Below are positions 7,953-16,556 of a stretch of 64,000 nt of DNA, piece by piece. The notes under the pieces are model-generated. The model saw only the letters and a program-made list of their open reading frames with translations. It was not told the DNA's origin and searched no databases. The stretch's first letter is position 1. The number at the start of each line of letters is the position of its first letter. The DNA is from Nodosilinea nodulosa PCC 7104 (GTDB taxonomy: Bacteria > Cyanobacteriota > Cyanobacteriia > Phormidesmidales > Phormidesmidaceae), in NCBI RefSeq assembly GCF_000309385.1, contig NZ_JH976537.1, forward strand, positions 4,437,029-4,501,028, given 5' to 3'. A program made the position numbers and the translations under genes.

Positions 7953-8636
7953 TTAGATTAAAGACAGGTCTGGCTTTTGGCCGGGCTGCACCAGGCTGGG
8001 GCGCTCAGTGGCGGGTTTGGTCAGAAATTCCACTACTTTACCCAAATCCTTGAACATTTTGCTTTCAATGTCGCGACGGTAGGCGTCCACCACCGAAGTC
8101 GCACGGAAGTAGCGCAGGGCGTCGGTGAGGTAGCGCACGTGGCGTTCTTCGTCTCGTAGCACCGACTCAAGGGCAGTCCGGGTGACGGTGAGATCGCTGG
8201 GCAGCGCCCTAAGGATACAGCGAAATCCTCGTACACCCATTTCTTCGGCCAGCAGCACGCTAGCAAGCAGAGAGGGCAAGGGGGCAGCAGCGAGATCGTC
8301 GACTTGGTGGTAGCGTCGCATGGAACCCTCCCCTACGCTAGAGAGCGATTGCTGAGCCGCCTCACTGTCTAGATCGATAAAATAGCCCTCGCGCTCCACA
8401 GCTTTGGTAAAGATTTGAGCATGGCGCACCTCGTCGGAGATGTGGCGCTGCATTTGCTCATCGAGCCAGAGGGGAATTTCAGCCGTTTTTACCTGGCGAA
8501 TGCGATCGACGGTGCGACTTCCCTCAGCTTCTTGCAGCGCCAGCGAGGCAAACAAGTGGGGCCGCCGCTGGGGATTCGCAGCGCTTTGGCTGTAGTAGAT
8601 GGCGGTGAAGCCAACAAACAAGTAGTGCTGGAGCAT
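7953..8636 (-). CDS. ferritin-like di-iron domain protein
   Basis: A 227-residue all-helical protein with two helix pairs carrying carboxylate and ExxH motifs: QEAEGSR (about 36) with DEVRH (68-72), and LLAEEMG (about 129) with DEERH (162-166). This is the metal-binding pattern of ferritin-like (rubrerythrin/ribonucleotide-reductase-type) di-iron proteins. The function could be oxidation, ferroxidase activity or metal storage; the sequence does not decide. There is no signal peptide. The 40-base gap to the HTH gene on the same strand makes a two-gene transcript possible, with the ferritin-like gene first. Confidence 0.75.
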   Translation of the reverse strand: MLQHYLFVGFTAIYYSQSAANPQRRPHLFASLALQEAEGSRTVDRIRQVKTAEIPLWLDEQMQRHISDEVRHAQIFTKAVEREGYFIDLDSEAAQQSLSSVGEGSMRRYHQVDDLAAAPLPSLLASVLLAEEMGVRGFRCILRALPSDLTVTRTALESVLRDEERHVRYLTDALRYFRATSVVDAYRRDIESKMFKDLGKVVEFLTKPATERPSLVQPGQKPDLSLI

Positions 8637-8826
8637 AGCTGGGAATGTTAAGAAAGGATCCTGCTGACTAGCCTAGCAACATCGTTAGACGCGTTTGGCC
8701 GAAACGCGGCTAGGGAGACAAAGAAGACAGGCCCCTAACCAGTAAACCGCAGCGACCGAGGTCACCACGGCTTAGATTTCCTGAGCTGAGGTCTGAGCAG
8801 CTTGGGAAGAAGGTACTAAAGACGCC

Positions 8827-9345
8827 CTAGGCTAGCTCATCTTCGTCGTCAACGGGGACTTCGTCGTCAACGGGTACCTCTGCCACAGGGCTGGGGGGTG
8901 GAGCAGCCACCGGCGCGGGAGGGGGCGACATCTCAGGGGCCGGGTCCAGCGGAGCCGGGGGGGCAGCGGCTGGCGCGGGGGGGGCTGGTTCTGGTTCTGG
9001 AATACCCAGCTGCTGGCGAGCCTGGGAAAGCAGGTAGGCCGTGCCCGACTGGACCGTGTCGAGCAGCGCCTGACCCGTAGATGCTATGGACTGGGGTTCT
9101 TCGGAGCTAGGACTTTTTTCGCTCAGGCCGATATACCAGGCGCGGGTGCTGCGACCTAGGCCAACGGCGGTGCGATAAAACCATTCACCACCCACAAAGG
9201 TGAGACAAATGATCAACCACAGTAAAATACCGACCTCGCGGAGAATATCCCAGGTGCGAGTCAGGGTCTTTCGGTAGATCTGGCCAGTATCGGCGGAAAA
9301 TAGCAGCTGGCTGACGATATTAGCCTGTTCTTTAACTTTGTCCAT
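8827..9345 (-). CDS. hypothetical membrane protein with Pro/Ala-rich acidic tail
   Basis: A 172-residue protein if started at the ATG at 9345 (MDKVKEQANIV), which has GGAGA upstream; a longer frame reaching 9459 is less likely. One membrane segment lies near residues 36-56 (VGILLWLIICLTFVGGEWFY). After it comes a linker with LSQARQQLG, then a long tail of Pro and Ala, ending in a repeated VPVDDE acidic motif. The layout suggests a thylakoid or plasma-membrane anchor with a disordered cytosolic tail. I do not recognise the family. Confidence 0.6.
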   Translation of the reverse strand: MDKVKEQANIVSQLLFSADTGQIYRKTLTRTWDILREVGILLWLIICLTFVGGEWFYRTAVGLGRSTRAWYIGLSEKSPSSEEPQSIASTGQALLDTVQSGTAYLLSQARQQLGIPEPEPAPPAPAAAPPAPLDPAPEMSPPPAPVAAPPPSPVAEVPVDDEVPVDDEDELA

Positions 9346-9472
9346 AGCTGTCAAGTCTCCAATGGCTGAGCATGGGTTCGATAATGACCGCCTTCTGCCT
9401 AATCCTAGGCCACGGGTCTGCGGGTGGCTAAGGGCTGTGGGATGGCGACAGGTTGTCAATCAGGCCATTTGC

Positions 9473-10414
9473 TTAGGCGCCTTCACTCCAGATCTTTTTA
9501 AGCACCTGGTCGGGGGAAATACTGGCCAAGCTGCCCGTGGGCGACGCCAGGGTAACCAGGCGATTTTCCTCTGGGGCGCTGGGCAATACTGAATCGTCGC
9601 TAGAAAGTAGCCCTACGGCATAGACGTTGAGAGCGATCGCCAGCCCCAGCGGATACCCCTCTACCGCCACCAGCAGGTTAGCGGCAGCAATCATAGCCGC
9701 CGCCTGACCTGGGCTCTCGGGCCGTAAAATCTTGAGATCAGGCATGGCGCCAGTTAGCTCAGCTGCTTGGGGGGCGGCATCGTCGATTTGCAGCAGGGCC
9801 AGAGGCATGGCGGGCTGACGCTGCTGAAAGTCTTTTAGAATAGCAATCCAGCTGTCGGTGGGGTAGGTGCTTTCCCCTGAGGCGGGACCGGGATAAACCA
9901 GCACGTAGCCGCTTTCGAGCCCGGCTCCCCGGCGCACGGCCTCAACAGCGGTTAGGTCAGCCCGGGGCACATTCACGGAGAGAGTTCCAGGGCTGTCCGC
10001 TACGCTGATCAGACTTAGCAAATCGCCATAGTGGGTCGATTTGGCAGAGCGGGGAACTGTAGCTGTGAGCAGCAGATCGTTTGCGGCGCCGCTGTAGCCC
10101 AGGCGGGTGGGCACCCCACTCAGCCACAGCAGCAGGGCAATGGACCAGGAGTCGGTGAGGGTGAGGACCACATCGAACTCGCGATCGCGCACAATACCCA
10201 GTAAATTGGCCCAGTCCGCGGGGCTGTTGGGGGCCGCAAAGTTGTAGGGCACCACCTCGGCAACCCCCTTAGAGAGCTGATAAATTGCCGTGGCGCTGGG
10301 GGCCGCCACCACAGAAACCTCGGCATTTTCAAAGCTGTTCTCGATTTGATGAATCACCGGAAAGAAGCTCAGCTGAGTCTCCATTTCCCCTGGAACAAGA
10401 GCCAGTACCCGCAT
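9473..10414 (-). CDS. glycosyltransferase family 9 (heptosyltransferase-like)
   Basis: A 313-residue GT-B fold protein. The start MRVLALVPGEMETQLSFFPVIHQI corresponds to the ADP-heptose:LPS heptosyltransferase N-terminal lobe, and DFDVVLTLTDSWSIALLLWLSGVPTRLGYSG is the conserved central segment. The second lobe has the VLVYPGPASGES sugar-nucleotide region and a conserved VAVEGYPLGLAIAL loop. Cyanobacterial members of this group probably act on lipopolysaccharide or related glycans; the donor sugar is unknown. The gene is divergent from ispD across a 137-base region that must contain both promoters. Confidence 0.8.
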   Translation of the reverse strand: MRVLALVPGEMETQLSFFPVIHQIENSFENAEVSVVAAPSATAIYQLSKGVAEVVPYNFAAPNSPADWANLLGIVRDREFDVVLTLTDSWSIALLLWLSGVPTRLGYSGAANDLLLTATVPRSAKSTHYGDLLSLISVADSPGTLSVNVPRADLTAVEAVRRGAGLESGYVLVYPGPASGESTYPTDSWIAILKDFQQRQPAMPLALLQIDDAAPQAAELTGAMPDLKILRPESPGQAAAMIAAANLLVAVEGYPLGLAIALNVYAVGLLSSDDSVLPSAPEENRLVTLASPTGSLASISPDQVLKKIWSEGA

Positions 10415-10551
10415 ACATTACGTCCATGCCTGTTCGCAAGCTATTGTAGTGGAACCTGGCCAAGGTTTAGGGGATATCTGGCTTACAAAATGCATTAAAT
10501 TTCACCAAAGGGGATAAATTATCCCTGATTTCTCCCCCACCACTACCCGAT

Positions 10552-11244
10552 ATGACACCCGTTCATCTGCTCATTCCCGCCGCTGGCAGCGGTCGCCGCA
10601 TGGGGGCCGATCGCAACAAAGTCTTGCTGGAGCTGCTGGGACAGCCGATCATTGCCTGGACGCTGAAGGCCGCCGATCGGGCCGACTCTGTGGTTTGGAT
10701 CGGCCTGATTGGCCAGGAGAGCGATCGCCCCAGCCTGGTCGCGATCGCGGCATCGCTGCACCTGGCCAAGCCCGTAAACTTTATTGTTGGTGGCGATACC
10801 CGGCAGCAGTCGGTTTACAACGGCCTGCAAAGTCTGCCCCCAGAGGCGACCCGTGTGCTCATCCACGACGGGGCACGCTGTCTGGCAACCCCAGACTTGT
10901 TTGACCGCTGTGCTGCCGCCCTAGACGCCTGCCCCGGCCTGGTCGCGGCGGTGCCCGTCAAAGACACAATCAAAGTGGTCAACGCCGAGCGGCGCATTGA
11001 GGCGACCCCCGATCGCCAGCGGCTGTGGGCGGCCCAAACCCCCCAGGGCTTCGATGTAAAACACCTAAAACAGTGCCACCGCCAGGGCCTTGCCCAGGGC
11101 TGGAACGTCACCGACGACGCTGCGCTGTTTGAAAAGTGTGACCTGCCGGTACAGGTGGTGCCCGGCGAAGAAACCAACCTCAAGGTTACGACGCCAGTGG
11201 ATTTGGCGATCGCGGCGTTTATTCTAAAGCAGCGCCTGGGCTGA
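10552..11244 (+). CDS. ispD: 2-C-methyl-D-erythritol 4-phosphate cytidylyltransferase
   Basis: A 230-residue enzyme of the MEP isoprenoid pathway; it transfers CMP from CTP to methylerythritol 4-phosphate. The nucleotide-binding loop PAAGSGRRMGADRNK is at about residues 9-23, the substrate loop VLIHDGARCLATP at about 102, AAVPVKDTIK at about 129 and the AAQTPQGFD motif at about 160. The C-terminal GEETNLKVTTPVDLAIA is complete. The pathway supplies carotenoids, chlorophyll phytyl chains and quinones, so the gene is linked in function to crtR elsewhere in the window. Confidence 0.97.
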   Translation: MTPVHLLIPAAGSGRRMGADRNKVLLELLGQPIIAWTLKAADRADSVVWIGLIGQESDRPSLVAIAASLHLAKPVNFIVGGDTRQQSVYNGLQSLPPEATRVLIHDGARCLATPDLFDRCAAALDACPGLVAAVPVKDTIKVVNAERRIEATPDRQRLWAAQTPQGFDVKHLKQCHRQGLAQGWNVTDDAALFEKCDLPVQVVPGEETNLKVTTPVDLAIAAFILKQRLG

Positions 11245-11267
11245 CCGAGAGGTCGCCCAGGCGCTGC
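11228..11267. terminator. hairpin between ispD and psb30 (possible bidirectional terminator)
   Basis: Inverted repeat AGCAGCGCCTGGGC (11228-11241) / GCCCAGGCGCTGCT (11254-11267), overlapping the ispD stop codon. No T tract follows, so termination efficiency is uncertain. Confidence 0.5.
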
Positions 11268-11319
11268 TGCTGCCTGAATCCTGAAACCGTAGCCTTAGAA
11301 GCGCGGCAGAGTTATGGCC

Positions 11320-11451
11320 CTAAAGGTCGCCGCCGCGCAAAAACAGCAGAAACACGATCACCGGGCCAGCGATGACAATCATCCCCAGCATGGTCAACTG
11401 GGCAATGAGTTCAAAGTTAATGCTGCTAAAAAAGCTGCTCAAAAAGCTCAT
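11320..11451 (-). CDS. psb30: photosystem II protein Psb30 (Ycf12)
   Basis: A 43-residue single-pass membrane protein. The segment [20 protein letters not shown] followed by [13 protein letters not shown] is the characteristic Psb30/Ycf12 pattern: one transmembrane helix with a conserved AGP turn and a C-terminal R-G-G-[DN]-L. Psb30 is a small peripheral subunit of photosystem II near cytochrome b559 and PsbJ and contributes to stability under strong light. GGGAGG lies 5-10 bases before the ATG on the minus strand, confirming the start. The gene is monocistronic and convergent with ispD. Confidence 0.93.
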   Translation of the reverse strand: MSFLSSFFSSINFELIAQLTMLGMIVIAGPVIVFLLFLRGGDL

Positions 11452-11610
11452 GAAACCTCCCAACACAAGGCGACTAGACTAAAATAGGCGTGCTTATCGG
11501 AGCTTATTTTACCTGCTAACGCGGCGCCATTTTTAGATAACTTAACAAAATTCTAAGGCAGCCCCTGCTGCCCGCTATCAATTGGGCCAGAGACGGCCAG
11601 AGGAGAACGA

Positions 11611-11967
11611 ATGGCCACCTGGCAATGTGTAAAGTCTTGCGGAGCCTGCTGCTTTTTGGCCCCGGCCGAGCGCCCTGACCTGGCCTCGTACCTGACCCCC
11701 GATCAGCTGGCGCTGTATCTCAGCATGGTGGGTGAAGACGGCTGGTGCATTCACTACAGTGCGGGCGATCGCCTATGCCGCATCTACCCCGATCGCCCCG
11801 ACTTCTGCCGGGTCACCTTCAGCACCTTTGAATCCATGTTTGGCATCGCCAGCGACGAGCTAGACGACTTTGCCATCGACTGCTGCCAGGAGCACATTGG
11901 CGATATTTACGGCGACCCTAGCCCTGAGATGGAGCGGTTTAACCGAGCGGTGGGGGTGGGGGAGTGA
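11611..11967 (+). CDS. YkgJ-family cysteine cluster protein
   Basis: A 118-residue protein with a metal-binding cysteine pattern: CVKSCGACC at residues 6-14, a W-C-I-H-Y segment at about 46, LCRIYPDRPDFCRV at about 55-68 and DCCQEH at about 90. Eight or more conserved Cys residues fit the YkgJ (zinc- or iron-chelating, CxCxxCC) family; its biochemical role is not established. AGAGGAG precedes the ATG by 8 bases. The last codons run into the G-rich tandem repeat that starts at 11951, so the C-terminus (RAVGVGE) may have been altered by repeat expansion. Confidence 0.85.
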   Translation: MATWQCVKSCGACCFLAPAERPDLASYLTPDQLALYLSMVGEDGWCIHYSAGDRLCRIYPDRPDFCRVTFSTFESMFGIASDELDDFAIDCCQEHIGDIYGDPSPEMERFNRAVGVGE

Positions 11968-12064
11968 GGGCGTGGGGGAGTGAGGGCGTGGGAGAGTGGG
12001 GGCGTGGGAGAGTGGGGGCGTGGGAGAGTGGGGGCGTGGGAGAGTGGGGGCGTGGGAGAGTGGG
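11951..12064. repeat. G-rich 16-bp tandem repeat
   Basis: About six to seven copies of a 16-bp unit (GGGGGCGTGGGAGAGT); the first two copies are degenerate and the last four identical. It overlaps the 3' end of the YkgJ gene. Runs of G at regular spacing give the plus strand G-quadruplex potential. Confidence 0.95.
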
Positions 12065-12214
12065 TTGCGATTTTGCTGCCTCTTGCAGATAATGAAAGCA
12101 TTATGAAATGGCTGGCGGCATTTAGCTGCGAAATTGGCCTGTTGCCTTGTTTTGCAGGCCTTGCCCAAACCTGGCCCGATTGACTGTTTCAGTGACCTGC
12201 TGTTTATTCCCCTT

Positions 12215-12577
12215 GTGTCTATCTCCAGCCCCGCTCCCCGGCCCGCTACCTCCCAGCCCACCGATGGGGATAAGCCCGCTGAATCTGTCAGTCGGTCGGC
12301 TTTTTGGCGCATTTTTACTTCCACCTTCATCACTATTTTTTTAGCAGAGCTGGGGGATAAAACCCAGGTCACTACGCTGCTGATGAGTGCTCAGTCTCAG
12401 GCACCTATGATGGTCTTTATAGGGGCTGGCACCGCTCTGGTGACCACCAGCTTAATTGGCGTTTTGCTGGGGCAGTGGCTCGCTCGCCGCGTTTCCCCCG
12501 CCGCCCTCGACACCGCCGCTGGCGCCATGCTGCTGGGCATCACCGTCTGGCTGCTCTGGGATATTGCCCACCTCTAG
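12215..12577 (+). CDS. half-size GDT1/UPF0016 transporter, first subunit
   Basis: A protein of about 120 residues with three membrane helices. The family signature E-x-G-D-K-T is present as LAELGDKTQVTTLL. GDT1 (TMEM165/UPF0016) proteins export Mn2+ or Ca2+; in cyanobacteria the double-domain member Mnx moves Mn2+ out of the cytoplasm towards the thylakoid lumen and periplasm. Here the two domains are encoded by separate adjacent genes, 47 bases apart, which should pair as a heterodimer in inverted topology. No ATG is available: GTG at 12215 is the best start, and a TTG at 12134 would add an unlikely N-terminus. Confidence 0.85.
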   Translation: MSISSPAPRPATSQPTDGDKPAESVSRSAFWRIFTSTFITIFLAELGDKTQVTTLLMSAQSQAPMMVFIGAGTALVTTSLIGVLLGQWLARRVSPAALDTAAGAMLLGITVWLLWDIAHL

Positions 12578-12624
12578 GGCTTTCCCCCTCGACTTCCCTA
12601 ACGTCCTCATCTTTTTATCTGCCA

Positions 12625-12906
12625 ATGGACTGGAACCTCCTCGCCCTGAGCTTCACCGCTGTATTTGTCTCAGAGCTGGGAGATAAAAGCCAGCTGGCCG
12701 CGATCGCCCTTGGCGGCAGCTCCAGCTCTCCTCGCGCCGTCTTTCTGGGCACCGCCGCCGCCCTGCTGCTGGCCAGTCTGCTAGGGGTCTTAATCGGTGA
12801 GGGCACAGCCCAGGTCTTGCCAGAGCGACTGGTCAAAGCTGTAGCCGCAGTGGGCTTTGCCATTCTGGCTGTGAGACTACTGTGGCCAGGGAAAAGTGCA
12901 GACTAA
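12625..12906 (+). CDS. half-size GDT1/UPF0016 transporter, second subunit
   Basis: A 93-residue partner of the preceding gene. It carries its own E-x-G-D-K-S motif (FVSELGDKSQLAAIAL) in the first of three helices, then LGTAAALLLASLLGVLIGEG and a final helix ending in RLLWPGKSAD. The ATG at 12625 is preferred over an upstream frame that begins inside the first subunit's gene and would add about 50 arginine-rich residues. Together the two proteins reconstitute the six-helix Mn/Ca exporter fold. They are probably co-transcribed. Confidence 0.87.
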   Translation: MDWNLLALSFTAVFVSELGDKSQLAAIALGGSSSSPRAVFLGTAAALLLASLLGVLIGEGTAQVLPERLVKAVAAVGFAILAVRLLWPGKSAD

Positions 12907-12961
12907 GCGCCCCCCATAGCTAGGGCCAGAAAGGCTATAAAGGCTATAAAACAGAATATTC

Positions 12962-13948
12962 CTAAAACCGAATTTGATTGATCACATCGCGCAGCGTCTG
13001 AGCTGAGTGCTGCAAAAGCTCCTGCTCACGCTGGTTGAGCGATAACGTTAGCTGCCTAGCTACCCCAAAACGCCCCACCACCGCAGGTACACTAAGGCAT
13101 ACATCGCTAACGCCAAAAATTTCATCGGTAATGCAGCTCACCGTTAGCACCCGGTTTTGGTCGCGGACAATGGCCTGAACAATTTGCGCCACCGCCAGCC
13201 CCACGGCGTAGTTGGTGTACCCCTTGCGCCGAATGATTTCGTAGGCCGCGTTTTTAGTCTGCTGAAAAATCTCATCCATGGCCTCGCGCTCGTCGTCGGG
13301 CATGCCGTCGTAGTAGAGGGGTGTACCGCAGACGTTGGCATGGCTCCAGAAGGGCACTTCGCTGTCGCCATGCTCGCCGATGATGTAGGCGTGGAGGCTG
13401 CGGGCATCGATGCCTAGACGGCGGGATAGCAAATACCGAAATCTCCCCGTGTCCAGCACTGTGCCCGATCCCAGCACCTGCGACTGGGGCAACCCCGACA
13501 GCTTCCAGGCCGCATAGGTCAGCACATCTACCGGGTTGGAAACCAGCAGCAAAACCGCCTGCGGGGAGTGGGAGACAAGCTCAGGAATCAGCTTTTTGAG
13601 CAGCTCAACATTCTTTTGCACCAGATCCAGCCGCGTTTCGCCGTCCTTCTGCGCGGCCCCAGCCGTGATAATCACCACATCGGCCCCGGCGCTGTCCGCC
13701 ATGGTGCCGGCCTTGATCACCGTGGGCTGTACAAACGACATGCCCTGTTCTAGATCCATCACCTCGCCAATCAGCTTCTCCTGGTTGATGTCGATCAGCA
13801 CCATCTCATCCAGCACGTTCTGAATCATCATGGCGTAGGCGCAGGACAGACCCACCTGGCCGGCCCCCACGATCACCCCCTTGAGGGGTCGCAGCGGGTC
13901 GAGGTGCAGACCGGGCAGGGCATGGGTGGTAAAAAGGCTATCAAACAT
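12962..13948 (-). CDS. ldh: L-lactate dehydrogenase
   Basis: A 328-residue NAD-dependent 2-hydroxyacid dehydrogenase. The Rossmann loop is [14 protein letters not shown] (about 28), the substrate-specificity loop is [16 protein letters not shown] with Gln at the position that selects pyruvate over oxaloacetate, then [28 protein letters not shown], and the catalytic His in [14 protein letters not shown] (about 194). The Gln in the specificity loop argues for lactate rather than malate dehydrogenase. It would reduce pyruvate to lactate during dark fermentation. The N-terminus of about 25 residues before the Rossmann strand is slightly long. It converges with the GDT1 pair. Confidence 0.9.
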   Translation of the reverse strand: MFDSLFTTHALPGLHLDPLRPLKGVIVGAGQVGLSCAYAMMIQNVLDEMVLIDINQEKLIGEVMDLEQGMSFVQPTVIKAGTMADSAGADVVIITAGAAQKDGETRLDLVQKNVELLKKLIPELVSHSPQAVLLLVSNPVDVLTYAAWKLSGLPQSQVLGSGTVLDTGRFRYLLSRRLGIDARSLHAYIIGEHGDSEVPFWSHANVCGTPLYYDGMPDDEREAMDEIFQQTKNAAYEIIRRKGYTNYAVGLAVAQIVQAIVRDQNRVLTVSCITDEIFGVSDVCLSVPAVVGRFGVARQLTLSLNQREQELLQHSAQTLRDVINQIRF

Positions 13949-14068
13949 AGGACACCCCGGTTTACAAGGCCAATGCCTTTAATAAACCACGGCGCGATTG
14001 AATTTTCCTGTCATTGCCAATGCCATTGGCCGCAAGTTAAGCGGCTTTCGGCAATTGGCTTTAGCTTG

Positions 14069-14902
14069 CTAGGGGGAAGATGACGGGGATGAAGCGGCGG
14101 CGATCGCCTGTCGGCTCGCCACCATGGCCTCCAGCCGAGACCGGAGATCTTTGCTCAGCTGCTGAGCCCTAGTCTTGAGTACCTCAGGAGAGTCCTCGCC
14201 GTGGATATAGCCCTGCACCCCCAGGGGGGCACCGATGTGAATTTGGACCGGACAGCGCCAGCCTGGATAGGCCTCGCCGTAGAAAATATCCACGGGCAAT
14301 ATCTGGAGGCCAAGGCCTGATCTAGCCGCTTCGGCCTGCACCGCCATGCGCGCCAGCCCCGGCTTGAGATTGTGGATGCGATCCTCACGATAAATCCCGC
14401 CCTCGGGATAAATGACCAGCATTTCACCCCCCAGCAGCAGATCGATGCCGTGGCGCAGGCTGGCCACTGTGGGCCGCCGCACATTGACGGCAAAGCCTCC
14501 CAGACGGCGAATAAACCATCCCTGCAAGCCCTTGACCTCATCGGCGGTGACCATGAAGCGCAGATCGCGGCCAGTTACAGGCCGTCCAGTGGCAAAGGGC
14601 AGCAGGATTGAGTCCCAGCGGGCTCGGTGGGTAGGGGCCAAAATTACTGGCCCGGCAGTGGGCAGGTGCTGTTGGCCAGTAATAGTAATGTTGCCGAAGT
14701 AGGCAGGCACCACCAGGCGCTGGCCAAGGAAATAGGCCAGCGGAGTCAGCACAGGCGAGCAGTGCGACAGGGCCGGGGCGATGGTCAAAGGCCTGACCCC
14801 AGGGGCGATCGCCCCAGCCTTTGATTCCGCCGCAGACGACTCAGAGAATGACGGTTCAGGGAACTCAGAGGATTTCATAGAAAGGCGCAGTGCAGAAGCC
14901 AT
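14069..14902 (-). CDS. plsC: 1-acyl-sn-glycerol-3-phosphate acyltransferase (PlsC family)
   Basis: A membrane-associated acyltransferase of phospholipid and glycolipid synthesis; it adds the second acyl chain to lysophosphatidate. The catalytic H-x4-D box is THRARWD, the acyl-acceptor motif FAVNVRR follows, and YPEGGIYRED is the P-E-G motif. The start at 14902 (MASALRLS) gives 277 residues; an ATG further in at about 14878 is also possible, and a longer frame to 15016 lacks family resemblance. The last 25 residues are Ser/Ala-rich. It is transcribed in the same direction as tadA upstream, separated by about 180 bases. Confidence 0.87.
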   Translation of the reverse strand: MASALRLSMKSSEFPEPSFSESSAAESKAGAIAPGVRPLTIAPALSHCSPVLTPLAYFLGQRLVVPAYFGNITITGQQHLPTAGPVILAPTHRARWDSILLPFATGRPVTGRDLRFMVTADEVKGLQGWFIRRLGGFAVNVRRPTVASLRHGIDLLLGGEMLVIYPEGGIYREDRIHNLKPGLARMAVQAEAARSGLGLQILPVDIFYGEAYPGWRCPVQIHIGAPLGVQGYIHGEDSPEVLKTRAQQLSKDLRSRLEAMVASRQAIAAASSPSSSP

Positions 14903-15083
14903 GGTCAGCCAAACCCTATAGTGCCGATACCAGGCCTTCCCAGTATGCCCGTCTTGACGGCTCCGCAGCCTATGACCGGAAACAAACGGGGGATGGCCCT
15001 GGTCTATAGACATCACCCTATAGCGCCTACCCCCAAGCGCAAACCTAGCTCAGGACAGTTCCGCTGGTGTCATGGTACTGATG

Positions 15084-15608
15084 TCATGGTGAAAGAAACT
15101 TGCGGCGGTGCCCCTGACGGCGCTGCTGAAACCACTGCTGGAGCTGCTGGCGACAGGGTTCAGCCAAAATACCCGCCACCACGGGCAGTCGATGGTTGGA
15201 GGAAGGGGCATCGGGCAGGTTTAGCACCGATCGCACCGCCCCAGATTTGGGGTCGGAGGTACCGTATACCAGCAACCCCAAACGGCTCAAAATAATGGCC
15301 CCAGCGCACATGGGGCACGGCTCCAGGGTGACGTAGAGCGTGCATTCATTGAGATGCCAGTTGCCCAACTGGCGGGCGGCCTCTCGCAGGGCCAGCACCT
15401 CGGCATGGGCCGTGGGGTCCTGATCCTGCTCGCGGCGATTCCCCGCCTCTGCTAGCACCGCCTCCCCAGGTCCAACCACCACCGCTCCTACTGGTACGTC
15501 TCCCAGGTCTCCCGACACCTCAGCCAGCTCCAGCGCCCGCAGCATCCAGCGGCGGTGGCGCGATTCCGTTTCATCCTCCAGAGTCGGTGGGGGAATCTCA
15601 TAGGGCAT
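15084..15608 (-). CDS. tadA: tRNA-specific adenosine deaminase
   Basis: A 174-residue deaminase that converts A34 to inosine in the anticodon of tRNA-Arg(ACG). The zinc site is complete: H-A-E-V (catalytic Glu) at about residues 68-71 and PCPMCAGAI at about 97-105. DVPVGAVVV and RLGLLVYGTSDPKSGAV are the flanking conserved strands. A C-terminal extension rich in Gln and Arg (QQWFQQRRQGHRRK) probably contacts tRNA. It is essential in most bacteria. Confidence 0.95.
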   Translation of the reverse strand: MPYEIPPPTLEDETESRHRRWMLRALELAEVSGDLGDVPVGAVVVGPGEAVLAEAGNRREQDQDPTAHAEVLALREAARQLGNWHLNECTLYVTLEPCPMCAGAIILSRLGLLVYGTSDPKSGAVRSVLNLPDAPSSNHRLPVVAGILAEPCRQQLQQWFQQRRQGHRRKFLSP

Positions 15609-15667
15609 GGTAGACAGAGCAAAACAACCTAGCCAGACTGTCCATAGTAAGACAGCCGACTAACGTT

Positions 15668-15768
15668 ATAGCAATAGTCACGCTGGTTAGGACATCCAGA
15701 AACCCTATGCACGTTCAAACGTTGAACGTGTACAGGAGACATGTCTTAACCAGACTGGCCGCAGCTAT
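15668..15768. repeat. short interspersed repeat with inverted ends
   Basis: A unit of about 100 bp. Its ends are imperfect inverted repeats about 27 bases long (ATAGCAATAGTCACGCTGG... against the reverse of ...CAGACTGGCCGCAGCTAT), and the middle carries an interrupted palindrome ACGTTCAA-ACG-TTGAACGT (15711-15729). The left end and the central core recur at 1743-1798. Non-coding; it lies between tadA and the gene at 15884. Confidence 0.65.
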
Positions 15769-15883
15769 AAGACAGCTGAGGGGCGGTAGCCACAGATATT
15801 AAGCAAAAATCCAACGTCTTTGGCAGAGCCAGACGGCCGTTTGCCCCTGCCAAACTTTATGCTTTACGCCAGCGACCCTAGGC

Positions 15884-16201
15884 CTAGATGTAGGCCGAAA
15901 TATCTTCGCCGCACTCATCGGCTAGGTAGCAGAGCGCCCGAAATCGCAGTTCAACCAGTTCGTTGTAGAGGGGGTTGAGCTTGCAGAGGGGCGGAATATG
16001 AGCAATGGAGCGTCCGCACAGCACAATATCGCGCTCAAAGGGGCACTGGGCTGGGATCAGCTCGGCTACCTTGTGGGCGCGACGGGGAGTTTCAACCCGC
16101 AGGTGGCTGATCCACTGGCGCAGTGGCCGAAACAGGTCTAGGTTTAGAGTGCGACCCGCAGCGCGCAGGCCTTGACTCACAACAGACATAAAGCGTTTCA
16201 T
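15884..16201 (-). CDS. Mo-nitrogenase C-terminal-domain-like small protein
   Basis: A 105-residue protein (MKRFMSVVSQGL... to ...EDISAYI) containing the domain labelled 'Mo-dependent nitrogenase C-terminal' (Mo-nitro_C): an RVETPRRAHKVAELIPAQCPFERDI segment, IPPLCKLNPLYNELVELRFRAL and LADECGED. Despite the name, these stand-alone proteins are widespread in cyanobacteria, including non-fixers, and their function is unknown; the window has no nif genes. The ATG at 16201 has GAGAGG 8 bases upstream, so the longer frame to 16279 is rejected. Conserved Cys residues may bind metal. Confidence 0.8.
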   Translation of the reverse strand: MKRFMSVVSQGLRAAGRTLNLDLFRPLRQWISHLRVETPRRAHKVAELIPAQCPFERDIVLCGRSIAHIPPLCKLNPLYNELVELRFRALCYLADECGEDISAYI

Positions 16202-16556
16202 GGTTAAACCTCTCGCAAGTCCAATGGTTGAGACTGTCTGAGAAAGCATCGAGTACTGAGCTGGACTTGATATAAACACTCAATACTTGACTAGGGGGAC
16301 ATAGTGATGACAGGCCTTTGCGGAGCCTCTTGCTTAAGCTAAAGAATTCCCCCAGACATCGGGTGAAGCATCAGCAAAGCTCACTAGTTTTCAACTAAAG
16401 CTCCAGTAAAGAGAACCTTCAATAAACTGAGATTAAATTCCGGAAAAGTCTGCGAAATATAGGCTTTAAGCTATTAAAGACTCGGTTTATCGAGATTGCT
16501 TTCAAATATTTCTAGTAGTTTTACTGATCCTGTCTGTAGTTAATTGTTTCAGGCGG

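Noticed and set aside
15884..16201. Nitrogen fixation link of the Mo-nitrogenase-domain protein
   Set aside because: The domain name is historical. Stand-alone copies are widespread in cyanobacteria and no nif genes are in the window.
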